From the NCBI GenBank assembly GCA_045597125.1, contig JAZODR010000003.1, positions 1 through 39,775 on the forward strand: 39,775 nt of DNA, written 5' to 3'. Shown piece by piece: positions 15,236 through 22,300 of the stretch. Position 1 is the first letter of the stretch. The number at the start of each line of letters is the position of its first letter. The notes beneath the pieces were generated by a model. It did not search any database. It worked only from the letters and a program-made list of their open reading frames with translations, and was not told where the DNA came from. The stretch comes from RGIG5579 sp045597125 (GTDB lineage Bacteria; Bacillota; Clostridia; Oscillospirales; SIG627). The position numbers were made by a program, and so were the translations under genes.

Positions 15236-15658
15236 TTACTTCTCGTAAACGATCTTAATCGTGTCGTCCGCCTTCACTTGAGTGGAAAGGCTTACTTCTT
15301 TGCCATTAACGTAGTAGTTCCAGAAGAAACCGTTTCCGTTTGTATAACCGTAAAAGCTCTCGTACATAGTACCTGCATCGTTGGTCACAGCGTCAATACC
15401 ATTGTCATAGATGTAACCCGCGAGTACATGCTTCAAAGTCATGGTCTCACCTTCAGGAACATAAGCGGTAGCAACACCGTTGTAGAGTTCAACAGCAAGA
15501 TCTTCACTCTTGGTACCGTCCTCTGCATAAGCATCTGCGTAGCTGACAACCTGAAAATGATTCACCGTAATAGGAGTACCCTCAGGAGCAGAGCTGCAGG
15601 AAGCAATCATAGGAAGGATCATAAGAACAGCAAGAAGAACAAACGTTATCTTTTTCAT
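15236..15658 (-). CDS. DUF4430-domain lipoprotein
   Basis: A 140-aa secreted lipoprotein. The signal peptide (MKKITFVLLAVLMILPMIAS) ends in a lipobox with Cys21, so it would be lipid-attached to the outer face of the membrane. The mature part, about 48-140, matches a DUF4430 (transcobalamin-C-terminus-like) domain: TLKHVLAGYI, FYGYTNGNGFFWNYYVNGKEVSL, then KADDTIKIVYEK. Such domains occur in surface cobalamin- or ligand-binding and adhesion proteins; the ligand here is unknown. The start could be either ATG of a tandem pair (15658 or 15661), with AGAGG upstream. Perfect-consensus promoter upstream, so probably abundant. Confidence 0.85.
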   Translation of the reverse strand: MKKITFVLLAVLMILPMIASCSSAPEGTPITVNHFQVVSYADAYAEDGTKSEDLAVELYNGVATAYVPEGETMTLKHVLAGYIYDNGIDAVTNDAGTMYESFYGYTNGNGFFWNYYVNGKEVSLSTQVKADDTIKIVYEK

Positions 15659-15707
15659 CATAATTACCTCTCTTAAAAACGATTTCAGGATCAAAACCCT
15701 AGGTAAG

Positions 15708-15736
15708 ATTATAGAATAAAAAGCAAAAACTGTCAA
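15708..15736 (-). promoter_or_regulatory. Consensus promoter of the DUF4430 lipoprotein gene
   Basis: Minus strand TTGACA (15731-15736), exactly 17 bp, TATAAT (15708-15713): perfect consensus. About 43 nt of leader to the ATG. Confidence 0.88.
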
Positions 15737-15780
15737 TATATTTTTGATAAATGAACTTTATGATTTTTAAGGAGTGCGCC

Positions 15781-15972
15781 ATGAAAAAACTACTGTTTTT
15801 CCTCATTCTTGCCCTTTTGGTGCTTTCGGGAAAATCCATGGCTTTAGGAGACTTTGGCGAGAAAAGTTTTCGCCATCTTATGGAAAAAAAATGGGCGCGA
15901 GAGGTCTTTGATCTGGAAAAAGAGGAAGCAATTTCAGTCTTCGGCGAGGATGGAGAGGCTTGTTTTCTGTGA
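15781..15972 (+). CDS. Small membrane or secreted protein coupled to the SpoIVFB-like protease
   Basis: A 63-aa protein that I do not recognise. It starts MKKLLFFLILALLVLSGKSM, a hydrophobic N-terminal segment that could be a signal peptide or membrane anchor, followed by about 40 charged residues (GEKSFRHLMEKKWAREVFDLEKEEAISVFGEDGEACF). The ATG at 15781 has AAGGAG (15769-15774) at good spacing. Its TGA overlaps the GTG start of the protease gene by 4 bp, so the two are translationally coupled and probably act together. By analogy, B. subtilis SpoIVFB has a membrane partner SpoIVFA encoded just upstream; this protein is much shorter and has no LytM domain, so a SpoIVFA replacement is only a guess. 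Confidence 0.7.
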   Translation: MKKLLFFLILALLVLSGKSMALGDFGEKSFRHLMEKKWAREVFDLEKEEAISVFGEDGEACFL

Positions 15973-16592
15973 AAGAAAAACACTTTACCATAACACCTTC
16001 ATTTCTTTTACCCCTTTTTCTTTTGTTTGCGAAAAGCCCTCTTTCGGAGCTTCTCCTGTTTTTGGGAGCGATCCTTCTCCATGAAATGGGACACCTTGCC
16101 GCCCTATTGCACTTTGGAATTCGTCCCAAACAACTGACCCTTTCCTGTCTGGGTGCGCAAATCGAGATGTGCGATCCTTATCTTGCTTATAAAAAAGAAG
16201 CGCATGTCTTTCTGGCTGGACCTTTGGCAGGTTTTTTGGGTTGCATACTTGCTTGGCTTTTTTTGCGATATCATTTTACACGCTACGGAATGCTCTTTTT
16301 CTCCTTTAATCTGCTCCTTAGCCTCTTTAATCTCCTTCCGCTGAAAAGTCTGGACGGCGGGAAAGCGCTTTTTTCTCTGCTCTGTCACTACGGCGAAGAA
16401 AGCACTGCACAAAAAATTACAAATTGGGTTCACCTTGTTACCCTTGCGCTTTTGCTTTTGATATCCCTTTGGATTATGAAACGGGAGAAAAACGCCTCCC
16501 TTTTCATTCTGACGCTGATTTTTGCCGCAAAAGAAAAAAAGCCACGATCACCTCGTAGCTTTTTCACTCGTTCTCTTACTCAGCAGCATTGA
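15969..16592 (+). CDS. SpoIVFB-like M50 site-2 metalloprotease
   Basis: A 207-aa polytopic intramembrane zinc protease. The active-site motif HEMGH (His38, Glu39, His42) lies in the second hydrophobic segment and the third ligand in NLLPLKSLDGGK (Asn121 to Asp129), exactly the M50 layout. Short length, an N-terminal membrane segment and absence of a PDZ domain fit the SpoIVFB subgroup, which cleaves pro-sigma-K at the mother-cell/forespore boundary, and not RseP. Neighbouring gpr and spoIIP support a sporulation role. The GTG at 15969 overlaps the small ORF's stop (GTGA). A TTG at 15960 is an alternative. The last 17 codons run through the bidirectional terminator of rpsT, and the stop lies inside the 3' end of rpsT on the other strand; see the finding on a slippery A-AAA-AAG there. 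Confidence 0.85.
   Translation: MKEKHFTITPSFLLPLFLLFAKSPLSELLLFLGAILLHEMGHLAALLHFGIRPKQLTLSCLGAQIEMCDPYLAYKKEAHVFLAGPLAGFLGCILAWLFLRYHFTRYGMLFFSFNLLLSLFNLLPLKSLDGGKALFSLLCHYGEESTAQKITNWVHLVTLALLLLISLWIMKREKNASLFILTLIFAAKEKKPRSPRSFFTRSLTQQH
16534..16564. terminator. Terminator of rpsT, embedded in the 3' end of the protease gene
   Basis: AGCCACGA (16540-16547) and TCGTAGCT (16553-16560, one G-U pair) with a TCACC loop. Seven A before it serve as the T-run for rpsT on the minus strand; five T follow on the plus strand. It lies about 28 bp before the stop codon of the plus-strand gene. Confidence 0.8.
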
Positions 16593-16839
16593 GCTTCTTG
16601 GTCATCTGGCTCTTTCTTCTGGCTGCAGTGTTCTTATGAACATAGCCCTTGGAAGCTGCAGTATCAATCTTCTTAACTGCTTCCTTGTAAGCTGCCTGAG
16701 CAGCTTCCTTATTTCCTTCTTCCAAAGCTTTATCAAACTTCTTTGCAGTGGTCTTCACAGTAGTATTAAACGCCTTATTGATCTCAGCTTTCTTCTCGGA
16801 AACCAATACACGCTTCTTAGCAGACTTGATATTTGGCAA
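16576..16839 (-). CDS. rpsT: 30S ribosomal protein S20
   Basis: An 87-aa basic protein of the small ribosomal subunit, binding 16S rRNA at the body of the particle. Sequence PNIKSAKKRVLVSEKKAEINKAFNTTVKTTAKKFDKALEEGNKE and a C-terminal KGYVHKNTAARRKSQMTKKLNAAE are the standard S20 pattern. The start is a TTG at 16839, placed by a strong AAGGAGGTG a few bases upstream and by the conserved second residues PNIKSAKKR; no ATG is available at the right place. The E. coli rpsT gene is also known to start with UUG. The 3' ends of rpsT and the convergent SpoIVFB-like gene overlap by 17 bp. Confidence 0.95.
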   Translation of the reverse strand: MPNIKSAKKRVLVSEKKAEINKAFNTTVKTTAKKFDKALEEGNKEAAQAAYKEAVKKIDTAASKGYVHKNTAARRKSQMTKKLNAAE

Positions 16840-16873
16840 ACGATTCACCTCCTTGACGATACTTAACAGGGTA

Positions 16874-16902
16874 ATTGTAACACCGTTTTTCAAAAAAAAC
16901 AA
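16874..16902 (-). promoter_or_regulatory. Probable promoter of rpsT
   Basis: Minus strand TTGTTT (16897-16902), 17 bp, TACAAT (16874-16879). About 35 nt from the TTG start codon. The -35 is only half-consensus; a TTGACA further upstream (about 16929-16934 on the minus strand) has no -10 at the correct spacing. Confidence 0.55.
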
Positions 16903-16979
16903 GAGGTTTCCGAAATTTTTTTGAAAAATTGTCAAGAATATCCTTGAAAAGCACAAAAAGGAAGGAAAACAAAGGCGTG

Positions 16980-17897
16980 ATGAACAATATTTACACCGAC
17001 CTTGCCATAGAACTTTGCAAAAATCTTTCCGAGAATGATTCAACCCTCTCGGGAATAGAATGTAAAAATGAGTTTTACGGCAGTTTGAAATCGGAAACCG
17101 TCTGCATCACCTCTCCGGAGGGAGAGGCACTTACGGGCAAACCTATGGGAACATATATGACCGTAAGCTGTGGAAAAATTTGGATGGAGCATCGGGAACA
17201 AATCAAAAAAATGCTGTTTGATTTTTCTCTTCTTTTGCGGCCACTGATTACACCCGAAAAAAATGGGACCGTTTTGGTGGCAGGTCTGGGAAATGAAAAC
17301 ATCACCGCCGATGCCATCGGCCCCATCACGGTAAAAAACCTTATCGTCACCCGTCACATCAAAAAAGAACAGCCTCGTATCTTCGAGGAGCTGGGGCTTC
17401 GGGAGGTTTGCGCTGTGACCCCCGGCGTATTGGGACAAACAGGTATTGAAAGCGCGGATATGATTCACGGCGTAGTGGAGCTGGTAAAGCCTGACGTTTT
17501 GGTGGTCATTGATGCTTTGGCATCGCGAGATCTTTCAAGACTGGTCAACACCATTCAAATATCCGATAGCGGGATCAGTCCCGGATCGGGTATTGGAAAC
17601 AGTCGTCCTTCCCTTTCTCCGAAAACCCTGGGAATCCCCATTATTTCCATCGGCATTCCCACGGTGGTAGATGCCGCCACGCTCGCAGCGGATGCCATCC
17701 GCAGTTTTTCACGCGCAGACACAAGCGGAGAGGAAATCCGAAAAGAATGGAGCAAAAACGGTCTCAATTTTTTCGTTACGCCAAAGGAAACGGATCAGAT
17801 CATTCGGGTACTCGGTACTTTTATCGGACACGGTATCAATCTTGCTTTAAACGAAGAACTTTCTTACGAAGATATGCTGTCCCTTGTCGGAGGATAA
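16980..17897 (+). CDS. gpr: Germination (spore) protease GPR
   Basis: Aspartate-type peptidase (family A25) that degrades small acid-soluble spore proteins (SASP) at germination, freeing DNA and amino acids. The 305-aa sequence opens NNIYTDLAIELCKNL, contains VLVAGLGNENITADAIGP, the conserved VTPGVLGQTGIESADMIHGVV, VVIDALASRDLSRLVNTIQISDSGISPGSGIGN and IPIISIGIPTVVDAATL, diagnostic of GPR. The zymogen N-terminus would be removed by self-processing in the spore. The ATG at 16980 (or the GTG at 16977) is used; AAGGAAGG is 14 nt upstream. gpr-spoIIP next to rpsT is the order seen in B. subtilis (rpsT-gpr-spoIIP), here with rpsT on the other strand. No clear forespore sigma-G promoter was recognised. 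Confidence 0.94.
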   Translation: MNNIYTDLAIELCKNLSENDSTLSGIECKNEFYGSLKSETVCITSPEGEALTGKPMGTYMTVSCGKIWMEHREQIKKMLFDFSLLLRPLITPEKNGTVLVAGLGNENITADAIGPITVKNLIVTRHIKKEQPRIFEELGLREVCAVTPGVLGQTGIESADMIHGVVELVKPDVLVVIDALASRDLSRLVNTIQISDSGISPGSGIGNSRPSLSPKTLGIPIISIGIPTVVDAATLAADAIRSFSRADTSGEEIRKEWSKNGLNFFVTPKETDQIIRVLGTFIGHGINLALNEELSYEDMLSLVGG

Positions 17898-17898
17898 T

Positions 17899-19059
17899 AT
17901 GAAAAAAATTTGGTTCGAAAAGATTCTTCCCCTAATCAAAAAAGGTTTTGCTCTCTTTGCTTTATACGGTATCATTCCTCTCATCTGCGGAGGAATGATC
18001 GGACTTGTCTTCTTTATTCAATCAGCCGGAAGCGGACAGGCAAGTAAATTCCTTTCCCATGCAGGAGAACAAAGCTTGGCAAGCTTCATCGGGGGAAGCC
18101 TGAAAAAACAAGAGCCTATAGGTGGATTTTACTTTTTAAGCGAAGAACTTCTCCCGCCAACTCACGATCAAATTCCTATGACACTTGGCTCTTCCGTCTA
18201 TTTTTCGCCCACTGAAAACAGCACCGAGGAAGAACCCGTACAAAAGCCCGATATCATCTATGATGCATTGCCCACAGGAGCAAAGCCCATTATTTCATGC
18301 GACCTTTCCTCCAATGCTTTTTTCATCAATACCACAGGAAAAGATGTAGATGTGGAATCAGCACGAAACGCCGCCTTTCCTACGAACACCTCCCATGGCA
18401 AAGACCCCGTGGTTTTGGTTCTTCATACCCACGGAACAGAAGGATATTTTGAGGACAATACCAACCTTTCCGATTTTGCCGAAAACGGAATCTCAGGCTA
18501 TTTTCTTCCCGAAACCACCTCCTTTCGCACCACCGATCCGAAAAAAAGTGTAGTGCAAGTTGGAAAGGTCTTCACCGAAACCCTGATTTCCAGCGGAATC
18601 CCAACCCTTCACGTAGAAACCATGCACGATGCACAGGATTTCAATTCCGCCTATACCAAAAGCGGAGAAACCGTAAAAAAGATGCTGGAGCAATACCCCT
18701 CCATTCAATACGTCATTGATCTGCATCGGGATTCCGTGGTGCGAGGCGACTCTTACGTCAAAAGCTTTGCCACCATCGAAAACACCCCTACCGCACAGGT
18801 GATGCTGGTAGTAGGAGCGGGCAAACACGACAACTGGCAAAAAAATCTCGCCGTTGCCGCCAATTTCAAAGAGCAAATGGACGCCCGCTTTCCCTCTCTG
18901 TCCCGCGCCCTATATCTGCGTACCGCTCGTTACAATCAGCAGTATCTGCCGGGGTGCCTTCTTTTGGAAGTGGGAAGCGCGGCAAACACATTGGAAGAAG
19001 CAGAAAATGCCGCCCGCTTTGCCGCACTTTCTTTTGCCGATCTATTGAAAAACTCGTAA
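17899..19059 (+). CDS. spoIIP: Stage II sporulation protein P (SpoIIP), peptidoglycan amidase/endopeptidase
   Basis: SpoIIP, with SpoIID and SpoIIM, removes peptidoglycan in the septum so the mother-cell membrane can engulf the forespore. The 386-aa protein has an N-terminal membrane segment (about 20-42) and a C-terminal amidase-fold domain from about 170. Metal-site motifs visible are VLHTHGTEGY (His176, His178, Glu181), VIDLHRDSV (His276) and LLEVGSAANTLEEAE (Glu357). The ATG at 17899 has CGGAGG five bases upstream and follows the gpr stop by 1 bp. A shared bidirectional terminator covers its stop. Confidence 0.94.
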   Translation: MKKIWFEKILPLIKKGFALFALYGIIPLICGGMIGLVFFIQSAGSGQASKFLSHAGEQSLASFIGGSLKKQEPIGGFYFLSEELLPPTHDQIPMTLGSSVYFSPTENSTEEEPVQKPDIIYDALPTGAKPIISCDLSSNAFFINTTGKDVDVESARNAAFPTNTSHGKDPVVLVLHTHGTEGYFEDNTNLSDFAENGISGYFLPETTSFRTTDPKKSVVQVGKVFTETLISSGIPTLHVETMHDAQDFNSAYTKSGETVKKMLEQYPSIQYVIDLHRDSVVRGDSYVKSFATIENTPTAQVMLVVGAGKHDNWQKNLAVAANFKEQMDARFPSLSRALYLRTARYNQQYLPGCLLLEVGSAANTLEEAENAARFAALSFADLLKNS

Positions 19060-19083
19060 AGAAAATCATTCTTTACGAGTTTT
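19049..19083. terminator. Bidirectional terminator between spoIIP and the PIG-L operon
   Basis: AACTCGTAAAGAA (19051-19063) with TTCTTTACGAGTT (19069-19081), loop AATCA, extended by AA/TT on the outside. The spoIIP stop (19057-19059) is in the left arm; the stop of the minus-strand gene (19066-19068) is in the loop. Confidence 0.88.
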
Positions 19084-20502
19084 ATTTTTACAAACAATTA
19101 AGATAATAGCGATAAGAATGCCCACTGCCAAGAAAGAGCAAATAAATACCCTTCTTGTTTTTTTCTGCTCTTCTTCCCGTTTTTCCTTTTCTATTCTTGC
19201 CTTTTCTGCGGCTTCCGCTTTTTTTCGCTCCTCTTCCTTGCGTTTTTCCTCCTCCAAGCGAAGACGCTCTTCTTCCTCGCGGCGAAGACGCTCCTCCTCT
19301 TCCTTTTGACGAATCTCTGCATAAGAAAGCTGATTTTCAAAAAAATCATTCTTCTCCACGTCCTCACCCACCAAGGAACGGAAAAGACCGTAGGAACAAG
19401 GAGAATAAGTCTGAATCTGGTCGGCGCGGGTAATCTCCCCGCTATTTCCGTTCAGCCAACGGCGAAACCAAGTATATTGCTGTGAATCGTGGCAAAGAAA
19501 ACCTTCCTGAGTAACCTGAAAAGCAGTCTTTCCTCCGAATTTTTCCAAAGGGATATCCCAATTTAAGGTAATGGGATTTTCCTGCCAAAGATGCAGATAG
19601 GTTTTAGGCACATCGTGAACTCCGTACTGTGCTGCACTTTCGGGATAGGCTTGAGCATTTGCCGAAGCAAGCACCGCTTCCCGAAGTGTTTCGGAATTCA
19701 GAATATGCTGTCCGTGTCCGTATTCACCCAAGGGATCGTGTCCCACTACCACCAAGGGCTTGAATCTTCGGAGTATTTCCACTTGAAAACCAACGATATC
19801 CTCGCGAGAAAAGCCATTTGCCTTCTGCTGATTTTCCGCTACCTCGCCACTCTTGCTGTACAAATCGGGAAACGGGCCGATAACGGGATAATGCTTCACG
19901 CCCACGGTCCAAAGGCCACGAAGCAATTCATGGCGGCGCAACGGCTCATTCACATGATCGGTAAAATAAATCACCTGCACCTCAAGCCCACGCTCTCCCG
20001 CATAAGTGGGTAAAACGCCTGCAAAAAAAAGCTGTTCATCGTCAGCGTGGGTAGTCATCAAGCAAAGGTCTGCTTGTTGGCAAGGATTCTCCCACACCTG
20101 CACCCAAGCAGGTGGCGCATCGGAAAAACCGTAAAGCTCCGTTACCCCTACGCTTTCCCGAAAACTGAGAGAAAGCTCTTTTTGTTTCTCTCCGAACAAC
20201 TGAGAAATGCTGATATACTGCCTTAAAAAGGAAGCAGACACCGTTTTCTCCTCTTCTCCCGCAGTGAGCACCACGTCCGTGGTCTTATCATAAAAAATCA
20301 GATACAGAGAATCAATGGGCGTTTCGGAAGAGATAGTCAACTGTCCCTGAAACGTCACCTTTTTCTTCTCATTTCCATCAGTTAAATCTTTCTGATATGC
20401 CGAAATGGTAAGAGGCACAGAGTCCTGTGCGGCAAAGACAGAAAATGACAAAATAGGCACAATGCAAAAAAAACTAAAAAACAAAACGATAATCTTTTTC
20501 AT
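19066..20502 (-). CDS. Secreted, C-terminally membrane-anchored PIG-L family deacetylase
   Basis: A 478-aa protein. Signal peptide at 1-25 (ends SFSVFAAQDS), a beta-rich segment at about 28-135, and a PIG-L/LmbE zinc-deacetylase domain from about 143 with TTHADDEQLFF (metal-binding His152, Asp155) and the later metal His in GEYGHGQHILNS (263-266). Residues about 396-450 are an almost pure E/R/K helix (RQKEEEERLRREEEE...) and 452-471 a transmembrane segment (CSFLAVGILIAIILIVC). The signal plus C-terminal anchor puts the enzyme outside, held away from the membrane by a charged helical stalk. Family members deacetylate GlcNAc-containing small molecules or glycans; a cell wall or teichoic-acid sugar is likely here but not proven. 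It is last of a three-gene minus-strand operon (TAATG overlap with the HAD gene). Confidence 0.88.
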   Translation of the reverse strand: MKKIIVLFFSFFCIVPILSFSVFAAQDSVPLTISAYQKDLTDGNEKKKVTFQGQLTISSETPIDSLYLIFYDKTTDVVLTAGEEEKTVSASFLRQYISISQLFGEKQKELSLSFRESVGVTELYGFSDAPPAWVQVWENPCQQADLCLMTTHADDEQLFFAGVLPTYAGERGLEVQVIYFTDHVNEPLRRHELLRGLWTVGVKHYPVIGPFPDLYSKSGEVAENQQKANGFSREDIVGFQVEILRRFKPLVVVGHDPLGEYGHGQHILNSETLREAVLASANAQAYPESAAQYGVHDVPKTYLHLWQENPITLNWDIPLEKFGGKTAFQVTQEGFLCHDSQQYTWFRRWLNGNSGEITRADQIQTYSPCSYGLFRSLVGEDVEKNDFFENQLSYAEIRQKEEEERLRREEEERLRLEEEKRKEEERKKAEAAEKARIEKEKREEEQKKTRRVFICSFLAVGILIAIILIVCKNKTRKE

Positions 20503-21140
20503 TACAATACCTCTTTCAGTTGTTCCACGGTTGCACAGATTACATCCGCACCTGCCGCCTCCAGTTCCTGACGAGAACCGTAGCCGTAAAGAACGCCCAC
20601 GGTGGAAACACCCAGCTTTCTTCCCGCCTCTATATCGTACTTGCGGTCGCCGATCATATAAGACTTTTTAGGATCCGCTCCGCTTATTTGCAAAGCGTAG
20701 AGAAGAACCTCTTCTTTTTCCATGCGGCTATTCTCTTCAAGATTGGCACCACAGATAAAATCGAAATATTTTGCCAGATTAAAATGCTCCAAAATGCGAT
20801 GGGCAAACACCTCCGGCTTGGAAGTAGCAAGAATTACCCGTTCTCCCCGTGCCTTTAAAGCACCAAGCACATCACAAATTCCATCATAAAGGGCATTTTC
20901 AAAAATACCGATGGATGAAAAGCGCACACGGAAGCGACTGACCGCCTCCTCCGCCTTCTCCTTGGAAAAACCGTAGCGCTTCATAAAAGAATCTCCCAAA
21001 GGGGGACCCACAAAAGACCTGAGAGCTTCACGGTCATTTTCCTCAATTCCATACGTAGAAAGAGCATAGATTACGGAATTGATAATTCCCTCGGCAGAAT
21101 CGGTCAAAGTTCCATCCAGATCAAAAAAATAATATTTCAT
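20502..21140 (-). CDS. HAD-superfamily phosphatase (phosphoglycolate-phosphatase-like)
   Basis: A 212-aa soluble HAD hydrolase. Motif I is FFDLDGTLTDS with the nucleophile Asp7 and acid Asp9, motif II ILATSKPE, motif III Lys in KEEV region, and motif IV MIGDRKYDIEAG. A four-helix cap between motifs I and II (about 15-85) is of the C1 type found in Gph/PGP. Substrate not identified. The ATG at 21140 shares one base with the stop of the preceding gene (TGATG) and its TAA shares one base with the PIG-L ATG (TAATG), so all three are tightly coupled. Confidence 0.87.
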   Translation of the reverse strand: MKYYFFDLDGTLTDSAEGIINSVIYALSTYGIEENDREALRSFVGPPLGDSFMKRYGFSKEKAEEAVSRFRVRFSSIGIFENALYDGICDVLGALKARGERVILATSKPEVFAHRILEHFNLAKYFDFICGANLEENSRMEKEEVLLYALQISGADPKKSYMIGDRKYDIEAGRKLGVSTVGVLYGYGSRQELEAAGADVICATVEQLKEVL

Positions 21141-22234
21141 CAGAAGCACACCTTATAACAGCGGGAAAGTATTTTTCCGCTTGAATTTGTAAAAGTCACG
21201 TAAATAAGGTTTTCATACACAAAATCCACACTTTTTACCTGTGCTCCCTCCTCCAGAACAGAAGTAAGGGAAAACGCTCTTTTTTCAGTGGAAATGAGAA
21301 TTTCGTCTTTATCCCCTTTTGCGTACATAGCAACATAATTTCCCTCAGGAGAAACGGAAAAAATCTCAAAATCGGTAAAATCCTTCAATTTCGGGGTTTT
21401 CCGCTCCGTACCAAGGAGCAAATGACTCCACACGGCGCGTGTTTCCTCCACATCCAGTCGCTGGGCATAGATTCGATTGATAGGACCTGTGTATTCCCCT
21501 TTTTCGTCCAGAAGAGAAAGGGCAACCTTGCCCGTGGTACAATCCAGTGCGACAAACCCCAAATCCGTAACGAAATAGGCAATGGTATCCCCTGCAAAAG
21601 CACCAAAGGAAACGGATTTATAATCCTTCATAGAAACTTTCTTTACATCCACCACCCGCAAAGAATCATCCAAAGGGTCGGTATGATAAACAGTAACCTC
21701 AGACCCCATCATACCAATGGCGTAAGAGCCGTTTGCAGAAAAAGCAAAAACATCCTTACCGTAGGGATCGACTCCCTCAATGGAATCGGCAAACATCGGA
21801 TAGCAAAGGCCCTCGGTAGGATGAATACAGTAGCGTTTGCCGTTAGAATCGGTAAAGACCAAACGCTCGGGCTTCAACACGGGCCAAAAGCCCTCCTCCT
21901 CGGTATAAAGGAACGTATCCACAACCCCGTAGTTTTGATTGACATCCACCCGATAATAAGATATTTCTTCCCCCTCAAAACCGAAAGGAGTCAGATCCAC
22001 GCGAGTCAGAGAAATGCTTTCAAACTCCGTCTTGCCTAAGGTCTTCACCTGAAGACCTTCCGCCCGATCCTCGGAAAGAAGCAATTTGCCGTTGTATTCG
22101 TAAGCCTTGTCCCACTCTCTTATCAAGGAAAGACCCGTTCCACGGTAGAGATTCAAAACATAAAAGAATATGGCGCCAAGAATCATCACCGCAGAAAACA
22201 GTATGCAAAGTCCTACCACATATTTTTTCTTCAC
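21140..22234 (-). CDS. Membrane-anchored extracytoplasmic protein of unknown function, possible beta-propeller fold
   Basis: A 364-aa protein with a basic N-terminus and one membrane segment (about 6-30), then an extracytoplasmic domain with repeated strand-turn patterns such as VDPYGKDVFAFSANGSYAIGMMGSEV, DTIAYFVTDLGFVALDCTTGKV and FSVSPEGNYVAMYAKGDKDEIL, which look like blades of a WD40/TolB-type propeller. I do not recognise a family. The start is a GTG with a very strong AAAGGAGG five bases upstream. It is first of the operon with the HAD and PIG-L genes, so a joint role at the cell surface is plausible. Confidence 0.75.
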   Translation of the reverse strand: MKKKYVVGLCILFSAVMILGAIFFYVLNLYRGTGLSLIREWDKAYEYNGKLLLSEDRAEGLQVKTLGKTEFESISLTRVDLTPFGFEGEEISYYRVDVNQNYGVVDTFLYTEEEGFWPVLKPERLVFTDSNGKRYCIHPTEGLCYPMFADSIEGVDPYGKDVFAFSANGSYAIGMMGSEVTVYHTDPLDDSLRVVDVKKVSMKDYKSVSFGAFAGDTIAYFVTDLGFVALDCTTGKVALSLLDEKGEYTGPINRIYAQRLDVEETRAVWSHLLLGTERKTPKLKDFTDFEIFSVSPEGNYVAMYAKGDKDEILISTEKRAFSLTSVLEEGAQVKSVDFVYENLIYVTFTNSSGKILSRCYKVCF

Positions 22235-22253
22235 GGTTTCCTCCTTTTGGGAA

Positions 22254-22282
22254 TTGAATTTTTTGTTTCACTATGTTATAAT
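22254..22282 (+). promoter_or_regulatory. Promoter of the phosphatase-rimI-tsaD operon
   Basis: TTGAAT (22254-22259), 17 bp, TATAAT (22277-22282). The likely start at about 22289 is at the beginning of the ribosome binding site GAGGTG (22289-22294), giving a 5' leader of only about 12 nt. Confidence 0.7.
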
Positions 22283-22300
22283 ACCCCAGAGGTGAACAAA

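Noticed and set aside
16921..16979. Sigma-G or sigma-E promoter before gpr
   Set aside because: No pair of boxes with the expected spacing could be recognised by eye, so no call is made.
16840..17043. N-terminal extension of rpsT up to 17043
   Set aside because: The added residues cover the promoter region and have no similarity to S20; the TTG with AAGGAGGTG is the start.
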